Assembly (NCBI GenBank): GCA_016839445.1
Contig: JAEOUG010000100.1
Span: forward strand, 1 to 62,415
DNA length: 62,415 nt
Direction of reading: 5' to 3'
Origin: Candidatus Thorarchaeota archaeon
GTDB taxonomy: Archaea; Asgardarchaeota; Thorarchaeia; Thorarchaeales; Thorarchaeaceae
In this document: piece by piece, positions 1-8,399 of the stretch
Position numbering within the stretch: position 1 is the first letter of the stretch
Layout: each line of letters begins with the position of its first letter
Made by a program: the position numbers and the translations under genes
The notes under the pieces: model-generated
What the model saw: the letters and a program-made list of their open reading frames with translations, nothing else
The model's database searches: none
What the model was told of the DNA's origin: nothing

Positions 1-885
1 GTACTCAGTCACATCGTCTGAGTCAATCTCGTCTTCGCCACTCTCTTCGTGAAGCAGGTAGTGATGATCGGAGTCATCAGATGAAACGTCCTCACGGAGA
101 TAGTTGAGTACTGCGACTTTTGAGGTATTGGACTCGAATGGGAAGTTACCAATCTCGATGTCAACCTTGAGTTCTACACCACCTTCGATAGTGTAGTTGG
201 CCTGCACTCCTTGGTCGTCTGTGACGTTACCGGCGAAGTCAGTCCTGTAGATGTGGCCGTAGAACTGGAGCGTCATTGTTTCGAACTTGGAGAAGTCGTA
301 GTCATCTTCGCTGGCGAGAAGTGCTGACTCTTCTTCGTCGTCATGCCCCGGCATCCAATCCTCGAACCAATCATCCTCCCACTCGGAGCTTAGGCCGCCC
401 TTCGTGTAGGAGGCGTAAACCTCGACAACATTGCCTAATCCGTCGGTGATGGATCCAGTCTGCAAAGCCCAGCTGAATGCATCAAGGGGGGCAAAGGCGA
501 TGGTCTCATTTGGTTGATAGACGCCATCGGAGTTGTTGTCCTCGAACTCCACAATCATCAGGTAGCTGACCATGAACCTGGCGTGGCTCCCGTTTGCATC
601 GGAGGTGTACCAGTACTGATAGGAGGGCATGTCAGGGCTGAGAGTCACGGTCATAACGTCGGTTTCTATCCAGACGGTGCTGTCTGAGTCCCGATGGTGT
701 TCGATCTCGTGTTCCTCTTCAGATTCGTGCTCTGTTTCGGTGGTATGATCATCATCCGCATCAGTCGTTGTGTCATGATCATCTCCAGCTGCAAACCCGG
801 TTGCAGGGGAGAATGATGAAACAAGCATGAACAACATTGCTAGAAGCGCTAATCGTGAAAGCATGCGTTTTTTCAAAACATTCAC
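1..885 (-). CDS. Secreted/anchored protein with His/Asp/Glu-rich N-terminal segment, truncated at the window edge
   Basis: Hand translation of the minus strand from GTG at 885 (or ATG at 864): (MNVLKKR)MLSRLALLAMLFMLVSSFSPATGFAAGDDHDTTTDADDDHTTETEHESEEEHEIEHHRDSDSTVWIETDVMTVTLSP... Signal peptide then acidic/His-rich stretch; open to position 1; TATATATAAT at 906-914. Confidence 0.75.
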   Translation of the reverse strand, partial: MNVLKKRMLSRLALLAMLFMLVSSFSPATGFAAGDDHDTTTDADDDHTTETEHESEEEHEIEHHRDSDSTVWIETDVMTVTLSPDMPSYQYWYTSDANGSHARFMVSYLMIVEFEDNNSDGVYQPNETIAFAPLDAFSWALQTGSITDGLGNVVEVYASYTKGGLSSEWEDDWFEDWMPGHDDEEESALLASEDDYDFSKFETMTLQFYGHIYRTDFAGNVTDDQGVQANYTIEGGVELKVDIEIGNFPFESNTSKVAVLNYLREDVSSDDSDHHYLLHEESGEDEIDSDDVTEY

Positions 886-905
886 CGAGTGTCGCCCCTC
901 GAATC

Positions 906-914
906 TATATATAA
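906..914 (-). promoter_or_regulatory. Archaeal TATA box for the minus-strand secreted protein gene
   Basis: Sequence tatatataa 21-29 nt upstream of the GTG at 885, compatible with a leaderless transcript. Confidence 0.45.
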
Positions 915-1067
915 TGAAGATGAGAAACGGCGGTCAAAACAGAGGAGAATAAGGAATCATAGAACCGCTTTTCACGAATTAAGGTTCATGAGGGTTCAAA
1001 ACACTTCAAAGAACCAATATGAAAGAAAACGATGGCTGGGCCCTCTCGGACCCAGCTATGTGAATCT

Positions 1068-1880
1068 CTACTGGCTGTCGCGGACCATGTAGAAGTCCAC
1101 TATCTTCTTCTTCATTATCAATGGCAGCAGAAGGATTGCCACGAAGACAATCACTGCAACGCCAGCAGCTGTGAAGAAGAGTAGCGGGATTGCAGTCCAC
1201 TTCCAGGCGATGCCTGTGGTGGCCCAGACTATCACGAGACCGAAGGCGAAGTCCCTTCTCTTGAACAGTGTCAGAAGCGCAATCAGCAGAACCACTGCCA
1301 GTATAACTACGGTCAGTAGATGCTGAGTGGGATCTGGAATGCCAGGAATCAGGAAGTTCAGCGCCGCGGCGATGTTGGCCACGAGGGCTACCGAGAGCCA
1401 CCCGAAGTAGACGCTAACCGGCAGATGCACAGCCAGCTTAACTCCTCGAGATACTTCCTTGACCCCAATGCCTAGGCGTAGGTATGTCCACATCAGTGTC
1501 AAGAAGAACAGCAGAATGGGCACCATGTCCACCACGATTATGAACGGTACAACTGCTGCATAGTGGAACATCACCAACCAGGCAACATTGAATATTGATG
1601 CAAGAAGATAGAGGAATCCAATCTCTTTCAGGTACGATTCGCTTCTCTGACTAGTCCTTGCCTGATAGACCATGAACACGAAGATCAGGGTGTAGATTAC
1701 TCCCCAGATGGCAAACGTGTAGCCTATCGGCGTGAAGTAGTTGAAGAATAGGTCGGACACCTCTCCTGTGGTGACCCCGAAGAATTGAACGATGTTCGCG
1801 AGGCTGTTCACGACTATGCTGAACAGCACAGCTATTATGTTCAGAATTTGAAATAGCCGGAAATTGTCTGTAGAATTCAT
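1068..1880 (-). CDS. TspO/MBR-like (tryptophan-rich sensory) multi-TM membrane protein
   Basis: YFTPIGYTFAIWGVIYTLIFVFMVYQA resembles the TspO/MBR signature; multiple TM helices. Confidence 0.65.
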   Translation of the reverse strand: MNSTDNFRLFQILNIIAVLFSIVVNSLANIVQFFGVTTGEVSDLFFNYFTPIGYTFAIWGVIYTLIFVFMVYQARTSQRSESYLKEIGFLYLLASIFNVAWLVMFHYAAVVPFIIVVDMVPILLFFLTLMWTYLRLGIGVKEVSRGVKLAVHLPVSVYFGWLSVALVANIAAALNFLIPGIPDPTQHLLTVVILAVVLLIALLTLFKRRDFAFGLVIVWATTGIAWKWTAIPLLFFTAAGVAVIVFVAILLLPLIMKKKIVDFYMVRDSQ

Positions 1881-1902
1881 GGTCGCGATTAACTATTGTT
1901 AG

Positions 1903-1910
1903 TATATAAA
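1903..1910 (-). promoter_or_regulatory. TATA box of the TspO-like gene
   Basis: tatataaa about 27 nt upstream of the ATG at 1880. Confidence 0.5.
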
Positions 1911-1920
1911 TCTTGCCACA

Positions 1921-2919
1921 CTACTTGCGCACTCTAACGCCGATTGCTCCAACGACGACCAGAACTGCAAGCACTCCGCCCGTCAAAGCAAGAGTCTGCC
2001 AATCCATTGGATATCCAGTAGTGCCAGTTCCTGTACCGGTTGCCGTGGAGGAAGTCGATGAGGAAGAGGTGTACGGGTTGTCCCACCCTGCAAGTGTGGC
2101 GACCATCCACCAGAAGGCTCTGGCTTTCTGCTCGCAACTTGTGTACGTCGTGTGTCCGGCCTCATCCCCGTTGAAGTCTTCGTGCTCTATGGGCACATCA
2201 TGTACCTGCTCTCCGTCATCGTAGGCGTACGTGCTGTGTTCTCCCCCACTCCAACAGTCTAGGTCCGCGAAGTCGAAGAGGATCTTGTCGTTGTCAAGGC
2301 AGTATTGCCGGACCATCTGGTTGTTGATCCAGCGGTTGTAGCCAGAACTGCCTCCCGCCTGAGCATTGCTGGTCATGTAGATGAAGGTGATGCCTGGATT
2401 CGCATTCTCTAGCATGGTCATTGCATCGAGATACTCCTGCGTACCAGCTGCATCGTAGTAGTCTAGCTGCGTGCACCAGGACCATAGTGAGACCGTCAGT
2501 GTCGGATTGTCGTCGATGGTGGTCTGAGTGAGGGCTCTTGCAGAGGGTCCCTGCCAATAGAGATCGGGAGTTATGTAAGACTCCGGAGGATTCCCGTCCA
2601 GTATACATAGTGCCCCCGAGTCGGTGGGGAGGTATCCTCCGCCTATTGAGCTGTCAAAGGTGGCGTCGCTGGCCTCAATCCTGCCCAACCCAGTGGTAAT
2701 CTGGCTACCGTGACTTGTGTGGGCATAGTGTACTCGAACATCACTCTGGGCTGCATCTATCCATTGAGAAGGTACTGCACCTAGATCTATGCAGGAGTGG
2801 TCTATGATGAGGCCACCGGGCCAAGCGGATGGGGTGTGCGATTCCGCCTGGATGCTCCCCGCCTGCAAGATCAGTGACGCAAAGAGAATAGTGACAAGGA
2901 TGGCACTGCGGTGTGACAC
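1921..2919 (-). CDS. Secreted, C-terminally membrane-anchored protein of unknown function
   Basis: N-terminal signal peptide, conserved-looking VHYAHTSHGSQITTGL and CWSGGEHS segments, Ser/Thr/Gly-rich linker, C-terminal TM helix followed by RVRK. Confidence 0.75.
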   Translation of the reverse strand: MSHRSAILVTILFASLILQAGSIQAESHTPSAWPGGLIIDHSCIDLGAVPSQWIDAAQSDVRVHYAHTSHGSQITTGLGRIEASDATFDSSIGGGYLPTDSGALCILDGNPPESYITPDLYWQGPSARALTQTTIDDNPTLTVSLWSWCTQLDYYDAAGTQEYLDAMTMLENANPGITFIYMTSNAQAGGSSGYNRWINNQMVRQYCLDNDKILFDFADLDCWSGGEHSTYAYDDGEQVHDVPIEHEDFNGDEAGHTTYTSCEQKARAFWWMVATLAGWDNPYTSSSSTSSTATGTGTGTTGYPMDWQTLALTGGVLAVLVVVGAIGVRVRK

Positions 2920-3076
2920 GGCAAACGGCTCCTAACCTTTGGTTCGTCATATTCCATCTACAGAAAGGTGTTTCGTAGATGGATTTGTGCGTTCGTCTGC
3001 AGGCTTGCCCGAGTACAGCCGTTCGTCTATGCAAACCTGTATAAGCCGAGGCAATGGGTCTCCTGTTGGTGACCTC

Positions 3077-3448
3077 ATGTCCGACGTTGGAACGGGGCAA
3101 TTGTCGAGGCAGGAACTCAGAGACCTTCGCCGTCTACGTGCTGTGAGGGCGGCTTTGGACGAACTCAAACGAAAGGGCGTTACAGCTGACATAGCAATCT
3201 GCCCTAACTGCAAGAGTCCAAGGGTCATCGATCTGACTTCCTACCACGACTTGGGGTTCATTGGCTCGTTCCAGCCTGCCTACTACTGTCTTGACTGCGG
3301 CTGGTACGGCCGGACACTGACAATCATGAGCAACAGACCTCAAGATGATGCAATCCTTGAGGACATGAGAGGGGCCTTCCAGCCTCTTCTGGACCCTGAA
3401 GAGGATCCGTACGCAGGTTCCGCCGAGTCCTCAGATGACGAGTTCTAG
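3077..3448 (+). CDS. Small zinc-ribbon protein with acidic C-terminus
   Basis: MSDVGTGQLSRQELRDLRRL... CPNC...CLDC pair; internal ATG at 3077 preferred over the longer ORF starting at 2939. Confidence 0.65.
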   Translation: MSDVGTGQLSRQELRDLRRLRAVRAALDELKRKGVTADIAICPNCKSPRVIDLTSYHDLGFIGSFQPAYYCLDCGWYGRTLTIMSNRPQDDAILEDMRGAFQPLLDPEEDPYAGSAESSDDEF

Positions 3449-3449
3449 T

Positions 3450-3743
3450 CTATTCCTTCGGCCTCCTAATGAGCTCAAACATCACGGGATTGAATCCGTC
3501 GGGACAGGCATGAGTGGCGACGCACTGATCTTTCAGCCAAGGAAACCTGGCGTTATACATCATGGCGTAGATCTTTGGTAGCATCGAGTAGTGTGCGCTG
3601 ATGCATATCTTGCCCCTCACCTCATCGCCCGTGAAGAGGACTTCATCTCCAACTTGGTGACCTGCTGCGCATGATCCTTCTTGCTTGATGACTCTGCACA
3701 GGATCTCCCAAGGCTCTTCTCGTATGCAGCCGCGAGTTGTCAT
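3450..3743 (-). CDS. TIGR04076-like small cysteine-containing protein
   Basis: CRVIKQEGSCAAGHQVGDEVLF ... CPDGFNPVMFELIRR pattern. Confidence 0.6.
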   Translation of the reverse strand: MTTRGCIREEPWEILCRVIKQEGSCAAGHQVGDEVLFTGDEVRGKICISAHYSMLPKIYAMMYNARFPWLKDQCVATHACPDGFNPVMFELIRRPKE

Positions 3744-3788
3744 GCACCCAACGATGACCTATCGCCTAAAGAATGTGCATAAGGTCTG

Positions 3789-5087
3789 CTAGCCAGGAGG
3801 TTTCTCTTCATTGACTTCTTGCTCTAGGCTCGGCGAGTCTCCATCTTCTGCTCCGGGTTCGCAAAGGTCCTCCGGGAATTCTCCTGCCCTCCGGAGCCCT
3901 TCACTAGCGGCAATGGGCCCGAAGATCTGCAGAATCATGGTCGTGAGTGCCACCACATTGAGGATGAGAACGCCGAAGTACTCCGCCTCGGGGACACCCA
4001 GCGCCATGAAGTTCTGTTCTACGATGAGCGAGAGACCGACAGCCACTCCGGCCTGTGACATCAGACAGAGACCTAGGTACTTGGTAGTCAAGGGCGGAGT
4101 CCCAGTTACTGCGGCCCCTGCTCGGGCACCGAAGTACTTCGCTGCCGTCCGACCGAGTACGTAGGTCCCTGCGAGAAGAACCACGGTGTACTGCACTATG
4201 ACTGAAAGGTCAATTGACGCTCCGACGATGACGAAGAAGATCATGACAATAGGAGACATGACTACCTTCAGTGTATGACTCACCGGGTCTTTGTCAGTGC
4301 TCACGTAGTTGCCTACCATGAACCCAAAGACCATGCTAGAGAGGATTGGGCTCAAGTGCAGCCACGACATTAGACCCACAAGGAGAACAACCATTCCCAG
4401 TTCGAATTCAAGTATCTCTCTCCGATTGTCTTCCCGGTTCACAAAGAAGACCATTACTGCGCCAAGGACAGCTCCAGCGGCGCATGATGCAGCTATCTCA
4501 TAGGCGGTAGTCACTAATGCCATGGTGATGGAGAGAGTTCCGGAGCCAGCGTAGAAGAGCACTGCAATCGAGATTGAGATGTCCGCGAGTAGGATGGCGA
4601 TGATGTCATCCATGGCTAGAATGAACATGAGGGTCTCTGTTAGATTGCCCTTGCATTTCCTCTCCCAAATCACCATGACTGTCGAAGCTGGATCAGTGGC
4701 GCTAGCAACCGCGCCGAATACGATGGCAATGTGCCACTGCCCAATTATCGCCACTGCCAGGAGGGTCACCAAGACAAACGTCAGGATGGACTCTGCAAGG
4801 AGTATGACCGACATTCTTCTTGTTTGCCCGCCGAAGACCTCCTTTCTTATCTCTAGCCCAATATTGTAGCCGATGAGTCCAAGGGCTATGTCTACTAAGG
4901 GTGTGAGACCTAGCCTGGTTGAAGTGTCAAACCACCCTATTACTCCAAGAAAGAGACCTGCAACCATGAAGCCTAGTATCTGTGGAATTCCTACGGCTTT
5001 CATAATCTGTGAACCGAAGTATGCAAGGACCAATGCCAATCCAATCAGAAGCAACGTGTCAGGTGTAAACAGCCCCTGCAACATCAT
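3789..5087 (-). CDS. Cation:proton antiporter (CPA / Kef-NhaP type)
   Basis: About 12 TM segments; ATDPASTVMVI and MDDIIAILLAD motifs. Confidence 0.8.
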   Translation of the reverse strand: MMLQGLFTPDTLLLIGLALVLAYFGSQIMKAVGIPQILGFMVAGLFLGVIGWFDTSTRLGLTPLVDIALGLIGYNIGLEIRKEVFGGQTRRMSVILLAESILTFVLVTLLAVAIIGQWHIAIVFGAVASATDPASTVMVIWERKCKGNLTETLMFILAMDDIIAILLADISISIAVLFYAGSGTLSITMALVTTAYEIAASCAAGAVLGAVMVFFVNREDNRREILEFELGMVVLLVGLMSWLHLSPILSSMVFGFMVGNYVSTDKDPVSHTLKVVMSPIVMIFFVIVGASIDLSVIVQYTVVLLAGTYVLGRTAAKYFGARAGAAVTGTPPLTTKYLGLCLMSQAGVAVGLSLIVEQNFMALGVPEAEYFGVLILNVVALTTMILQIFGPIAASEGLRRAGEFPEDLCEPGAEDGDSPSLEQEVNEEKPPG

Positions 5088-5206
5088 AGTTCACTCCTCG
5101 GCGAGGTTCAATCGTCGTGCGTCTATGCAAAGGCATGGCACTCTCTCTTTAATGTGATGATATGCATGCCTTCTAAGATGCTGAATATGCCTGTTTAGGG
5201 GAGTCG

Positions 5207-5944
5207 CTACATGGATTCCCTGTAGAAGTCACATAGGCTGTCCAAAAAGCAGGAAGCGCATTGGGGGTTCTGGGCCTTGCATACCTCGCGCCCGTGTTTC
5301 ACCAGGTTGCTGTTCAGTGAGGGAATGCAGCTGGCGTCGATGAGCTCCTGAAGAAGAACTTGGGCCTTCTCTCTGCTAACGCCTTCATCAACGAGACCTA
5401 GGCGTTTTGTCACTCTCCACACATGAGTGTCAACAGGCAGGACTGGGCGCCCAAGAGAAAACAGAAGGACAATGGCTGCAGTCTTAGGTCCAACTCCATA
5501 TAGAGAAGTCAGCCACGACATTGCTTCACGATCTGACATGGACTCCAGCAGTGAGAGATCGAGGTCTCCCACTCGATTCTGAATCTCCTGAAGGGTGGCC
5601 TGAATTCTCTTCGCTTTTATTCTGTACATGCCCGACGCGCGAATCACCTCTCCAAGCTCTTCCTCTGAGGTCTCCAGGACTTCCTCCCAGCTCTCATAGT
5701 TCTCCTGAAGTCCCCTGAAGGCCCTCAGCATGTTCACGTCGTTGGTGTGCTGACTCAGAATGGTCATCACCAGCTCGTCAATGGCAGGGAGTCGTCGAGA
5801 GCTAACATGCGTGCCGTATTCTGCCATGAGTCTGGAGCAGACAGCTTCAGCCTTCTGCTTCAGTGCTGCTTTCTTCACGCGCTGGCGGTATCTTGTACGC
5901 CTTATGTAGGCGATGGTCCCTGTCGATAGTCTTTTGTTACACAT
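5207..5944 (-). CDS. nth: Endonuclease III-like DNA glycosylase (HhH-GPD) with C-terminal [4Fe-4S] loop
   Basis: LYGVGPKTAAIVLLFSLGRPVLPVDTHVWRVTKRLGL and C-x6-C-x2-C-x5-C (CKAQNPQCASCFLDSLC). Confidence 0.85.
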   Translation of the reverse strand: MCNKRLSTGTIAYIRRTRYRQRVKKAALKQKAEAVCSRLMAEYGTHVSSRRLPAIDELVMTILSQHTNDVNMLRAFRGLQENYESWEEVLETSEEELGEVIRASGMYRIKAKRIQATLQEIQNRVGDLDLSLLESMSDREAMSWLTSLYGVGPKTAAIVLLFSLGRPVLPVDTHVWRVTKRLGLVDEGVSREKAQVLLQELIDASCIPSLNSNLVKHGREVCKAQNPQCASCFLDSLCDFYRESM

Positions 5945-5964
5945 TGCAGAGGCTCAGATGAGCC

Positions 5965-6387
5965 ATGATGAAAGTAGGAGTTGTGTACGAGAGCACTCGC
6001 GGAAGAACCAAGGCAATGGCCGAGGCAATCTGCGAAGGCGCTAGGTCTGCGGGAGCGGACTGCGACCTCGTTGAGGCTGCAGACTTCAAGGAGGTGGACT
6101 CCTACTGCGCGCTTGCCGTTGGTAGCTCTACCCGCATGAAGAGGGTTCTTCCTATGGTCAAGAGGCTCCTGGCCGAGCTATCGTCCCTTGACTCTCTTCC
6201 TGCCGCCGGATTCGGATCGTATGGTTGGAGTGGCGAGGCTCCCGATGAGATTACTAGTAAACTGGAGGAGTTGGGTGCGTCCATGGTCATCGAGGTGCCA
6301 CTGAAAGCGAAGGACTACCCGGGACAGGAAGCCCTCCAGCAGTGCAGAGACCTCGGAGTCCGACTTGCCAAGAGTTGTGAGGTCTGA
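5965..6387 (+). CDS. Flavodoxin-like protein
   Basis: VGVVYESTRGRTKAMAEAI FMN-loop; GFGSYGWSGEAP. Confidence 0.8.
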   Translation: MMKVGVVYESTRGRTKAMAEAICEGARSAGADCDLVEAADFKEVDSYCALAVGSSTRMKRVLPMVKRLLAELSSLDSLPAAGFGSYGWSGEAPDEITSKLEELGASMVIEVPLKAKDYPGQEALQQCRDLGVRLAKSCEV

Positions 6388-6476
6388 CCTGCGCCTCTAA
6401 TATCGGAGCTGATTGATGTGCAAGTTGCGGAACTCTTATCATCTTCAAGAGTCGGCAATCGGTAGGAGCTGAGTGA

Positions 6477-8399
6477 ATGGGCCACATGCGTCGTCTCTTG
6501 AGTTACTCTCTACGACACAAGGCCCTGTTTTTCGGCTTCTTGGCATGCGCTGGCATAGGGACGGCCTTCAATCTTATGACCCCCGGTGTGCTAGTCAGTG
6601 TCATTGACACAGTCATTCTCTCCGCCGACTTCACTCTCCTTCTTCCATATGTTCTATTCTACGCGGCTCTGATCTTTCTCTATGCGTTGTTCGACATTGC
6701 AGGCCGGTACGGCGCGGCGATATCCTCCCAGAAGGTCATCTACGAACTGCGAGAGGAACTCTATGAAAGCCTCATGGAGAAGGATCTCTCATTCTACGAC
6801 AAGCATGAGACCGGACAGCTTCTGGCCAGAGTGACAACTGACGTGACCACAATGCGGGAGTTCCTCTACTGGGGCTACCGTGTCATCTTCATCGGTTTCG
6901 CCCAGTTGATTGGGACCTACTACGTCATGTGGTCGATCAGTCCACCGTTGACTCTGTACATGCTCCTCCTTCTACCAGTGATAGTATCATTCATCTACAT
7001 GTTCGCAAGGAAGGTGCGCCCGGTCTTCTACGCGGCCCGCAGCCAGTACGGTGTGCTGAGCACGGTCCTTGCAGAGAATGTTGTGGGCCACAAGGTCATC
7101 AGATCATACGCTACCGAAGAACGCGAGGCTCAGAGGGTTGAAGTTGAGAATCGTGGATTCCTGGACCTGAGAGTAGAGGCCAGTCGGCTTCTGGCGTTCT
7201 TCCAACCTATGCTGCCCTCCATCTTCGGGATTATAACGGGGCTGCTGATCTACACTGGCGGTGCATCAGTAATCTCCGGGGCGTTGACGTACGGGGAGTT
7301 CGTTGGCTTCATCAGTCTCGTGGGTATGCTCATGCTTCCGGCCAGATTCCTTAGCTGGGGAGTGGGCATGTATCAGAGAGCCTCGGCGGCGGGCGAGAGG
7401 ACCTTCTATGTGCTCGATGTGAGAGACGACATCATGGACCCTGAGACCCCCGTTGAGCTCGTAGCCTTTGAAGGCAAGGTGGATTTCGACAATGTATACT
7501 TCAGCTACGGCGGTGAGCGGCCAATCCTGAAGAATGTCACACTGCACGTTGAGCCGGGCGATGTTGTCGCCTTGCTAGGAGGAACCGGGTCGGGGAAGAC
7601 GAGTCTGGTCAACCTCATTCCTCGGTTCTACGATGCAGATACGGACCACAAGGTCACAGTTGATGGCAGAGTCCATCGAGTGGATGAGAAGGGTCTAGTG
7701 AGGATTGAAGACGCTGAGTACAGAGTACAAGATGGTCATGTCCTGATAGATGGGTCACTCATTCCGGTTGAAGCCCCCGGGACAATCTGCATAGACGGCA
7801 AGGATGTGCGCCTCTATTCCCTCAACGACCTGCGCAGGCAGATTGGCATGGTCCATCAAGATCCCTTCCTCTTCAGCGCGACCTTGAGGGAGAACATCTC
7901 TTTTGCGCGGCCTGATGCGACCAGCGAGGAAGTGGAGGCTGCTGCGAGAGCAGCAATGATTCATGACTTCATCATGACCCTTGAGAACGGCTATGAGTCT
8001 GAGGTTGGAGAGCGTGGTGTCACACTAAGCGGCGGCCAGAAGCAGAGGATTGCGATTGCGCGAGCTCTCTTGGCTGACCCAAAGATTCTGATTCTGGATG
8101 ACTCCACCAGCTCCGTGGATGCAAGGACAGAGATGCTCATACAGAAAGCGCTTGAGAATCTCATGGAGGGCCGGACCACCTTCATCATCACCCACAGACT
8201 TAGCACAGTCCGGAATGCAGACAAGATCGTCATGATGGAAAGAGGTCAGATTGTAGAATCGGGATCCCATGACCAACTTGTGGAACAGGGAGGTCTCTAC
8301 TCCTCCATTCATTCTACTCTAGTAGAGATGGAACTGGCGGCGCACTTGTCGGGCACCACGGGAGCGGAGATTGAGATTGGTGGGAGGGACTTGCAGTGA
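6477..8399 (+). CDS. ABC exporter half-transporter (TMD-NBD), subunit 1; NBD carries an inserted segment
   Basis: Six-TM domain; Walker A GGTGSGKTS; LSGGQKQRIAIARALL; Walker B ILILDDSTSSVD; H-loop TFIITHRLS. Confidence 0.93.
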   Translation: MGHMRRLLSYSLRHKALFFGFLACAGIGTAFNLMTPGVLVSVIDTVILSADFTLLLPYVLFYAALIFLYALFDIAGRYGAAISSQKVIYELREELYESLMEKDLSFYDKHETGQLLARVTTDVTTMREFLYWGYRVIFIGFAQLIGTYYVMWSISPPLTLYMLLLLPVIVSFIYMFARKVRPVFYAARSQYGVLSTVLAENVVGHKVIRSYATEEREAQRVEVENRGFLDLRVEASRLLAFFQPMLPSIFGIITGLLIYTGGASVISGALTYGEFVGFISLVGMLMLPARFLSWGVGMYQRASAAGERTFYVLDVRDDIMDPETPVELVAFEGKVDFDNVYFSYGGERPILKNVTLHVEPGDVVALLGGTGSGKTSLVNLIPRFYDADTDHKVTVDGRVHRVDEKGLVRIEDAEYRVQDGHVLIDGSLIPVEAPGTICIDGKDVRLYSLNDLRRQIGMVHQDPFLFSATLRENISFARPDATSEEVEAAARAAMIHDFIMTLENGYESEVGERGVTLSGGQKQRIAIARALLADPKILILDDSTSSVDARTEMLIQKALENLMEGRTTFIITHRLSTVRNADKIVMMERGQIVESGSHDQLVEQGGLYSSIHSTLVEMELAAHLSGTTGAEIEIGGRDLQ

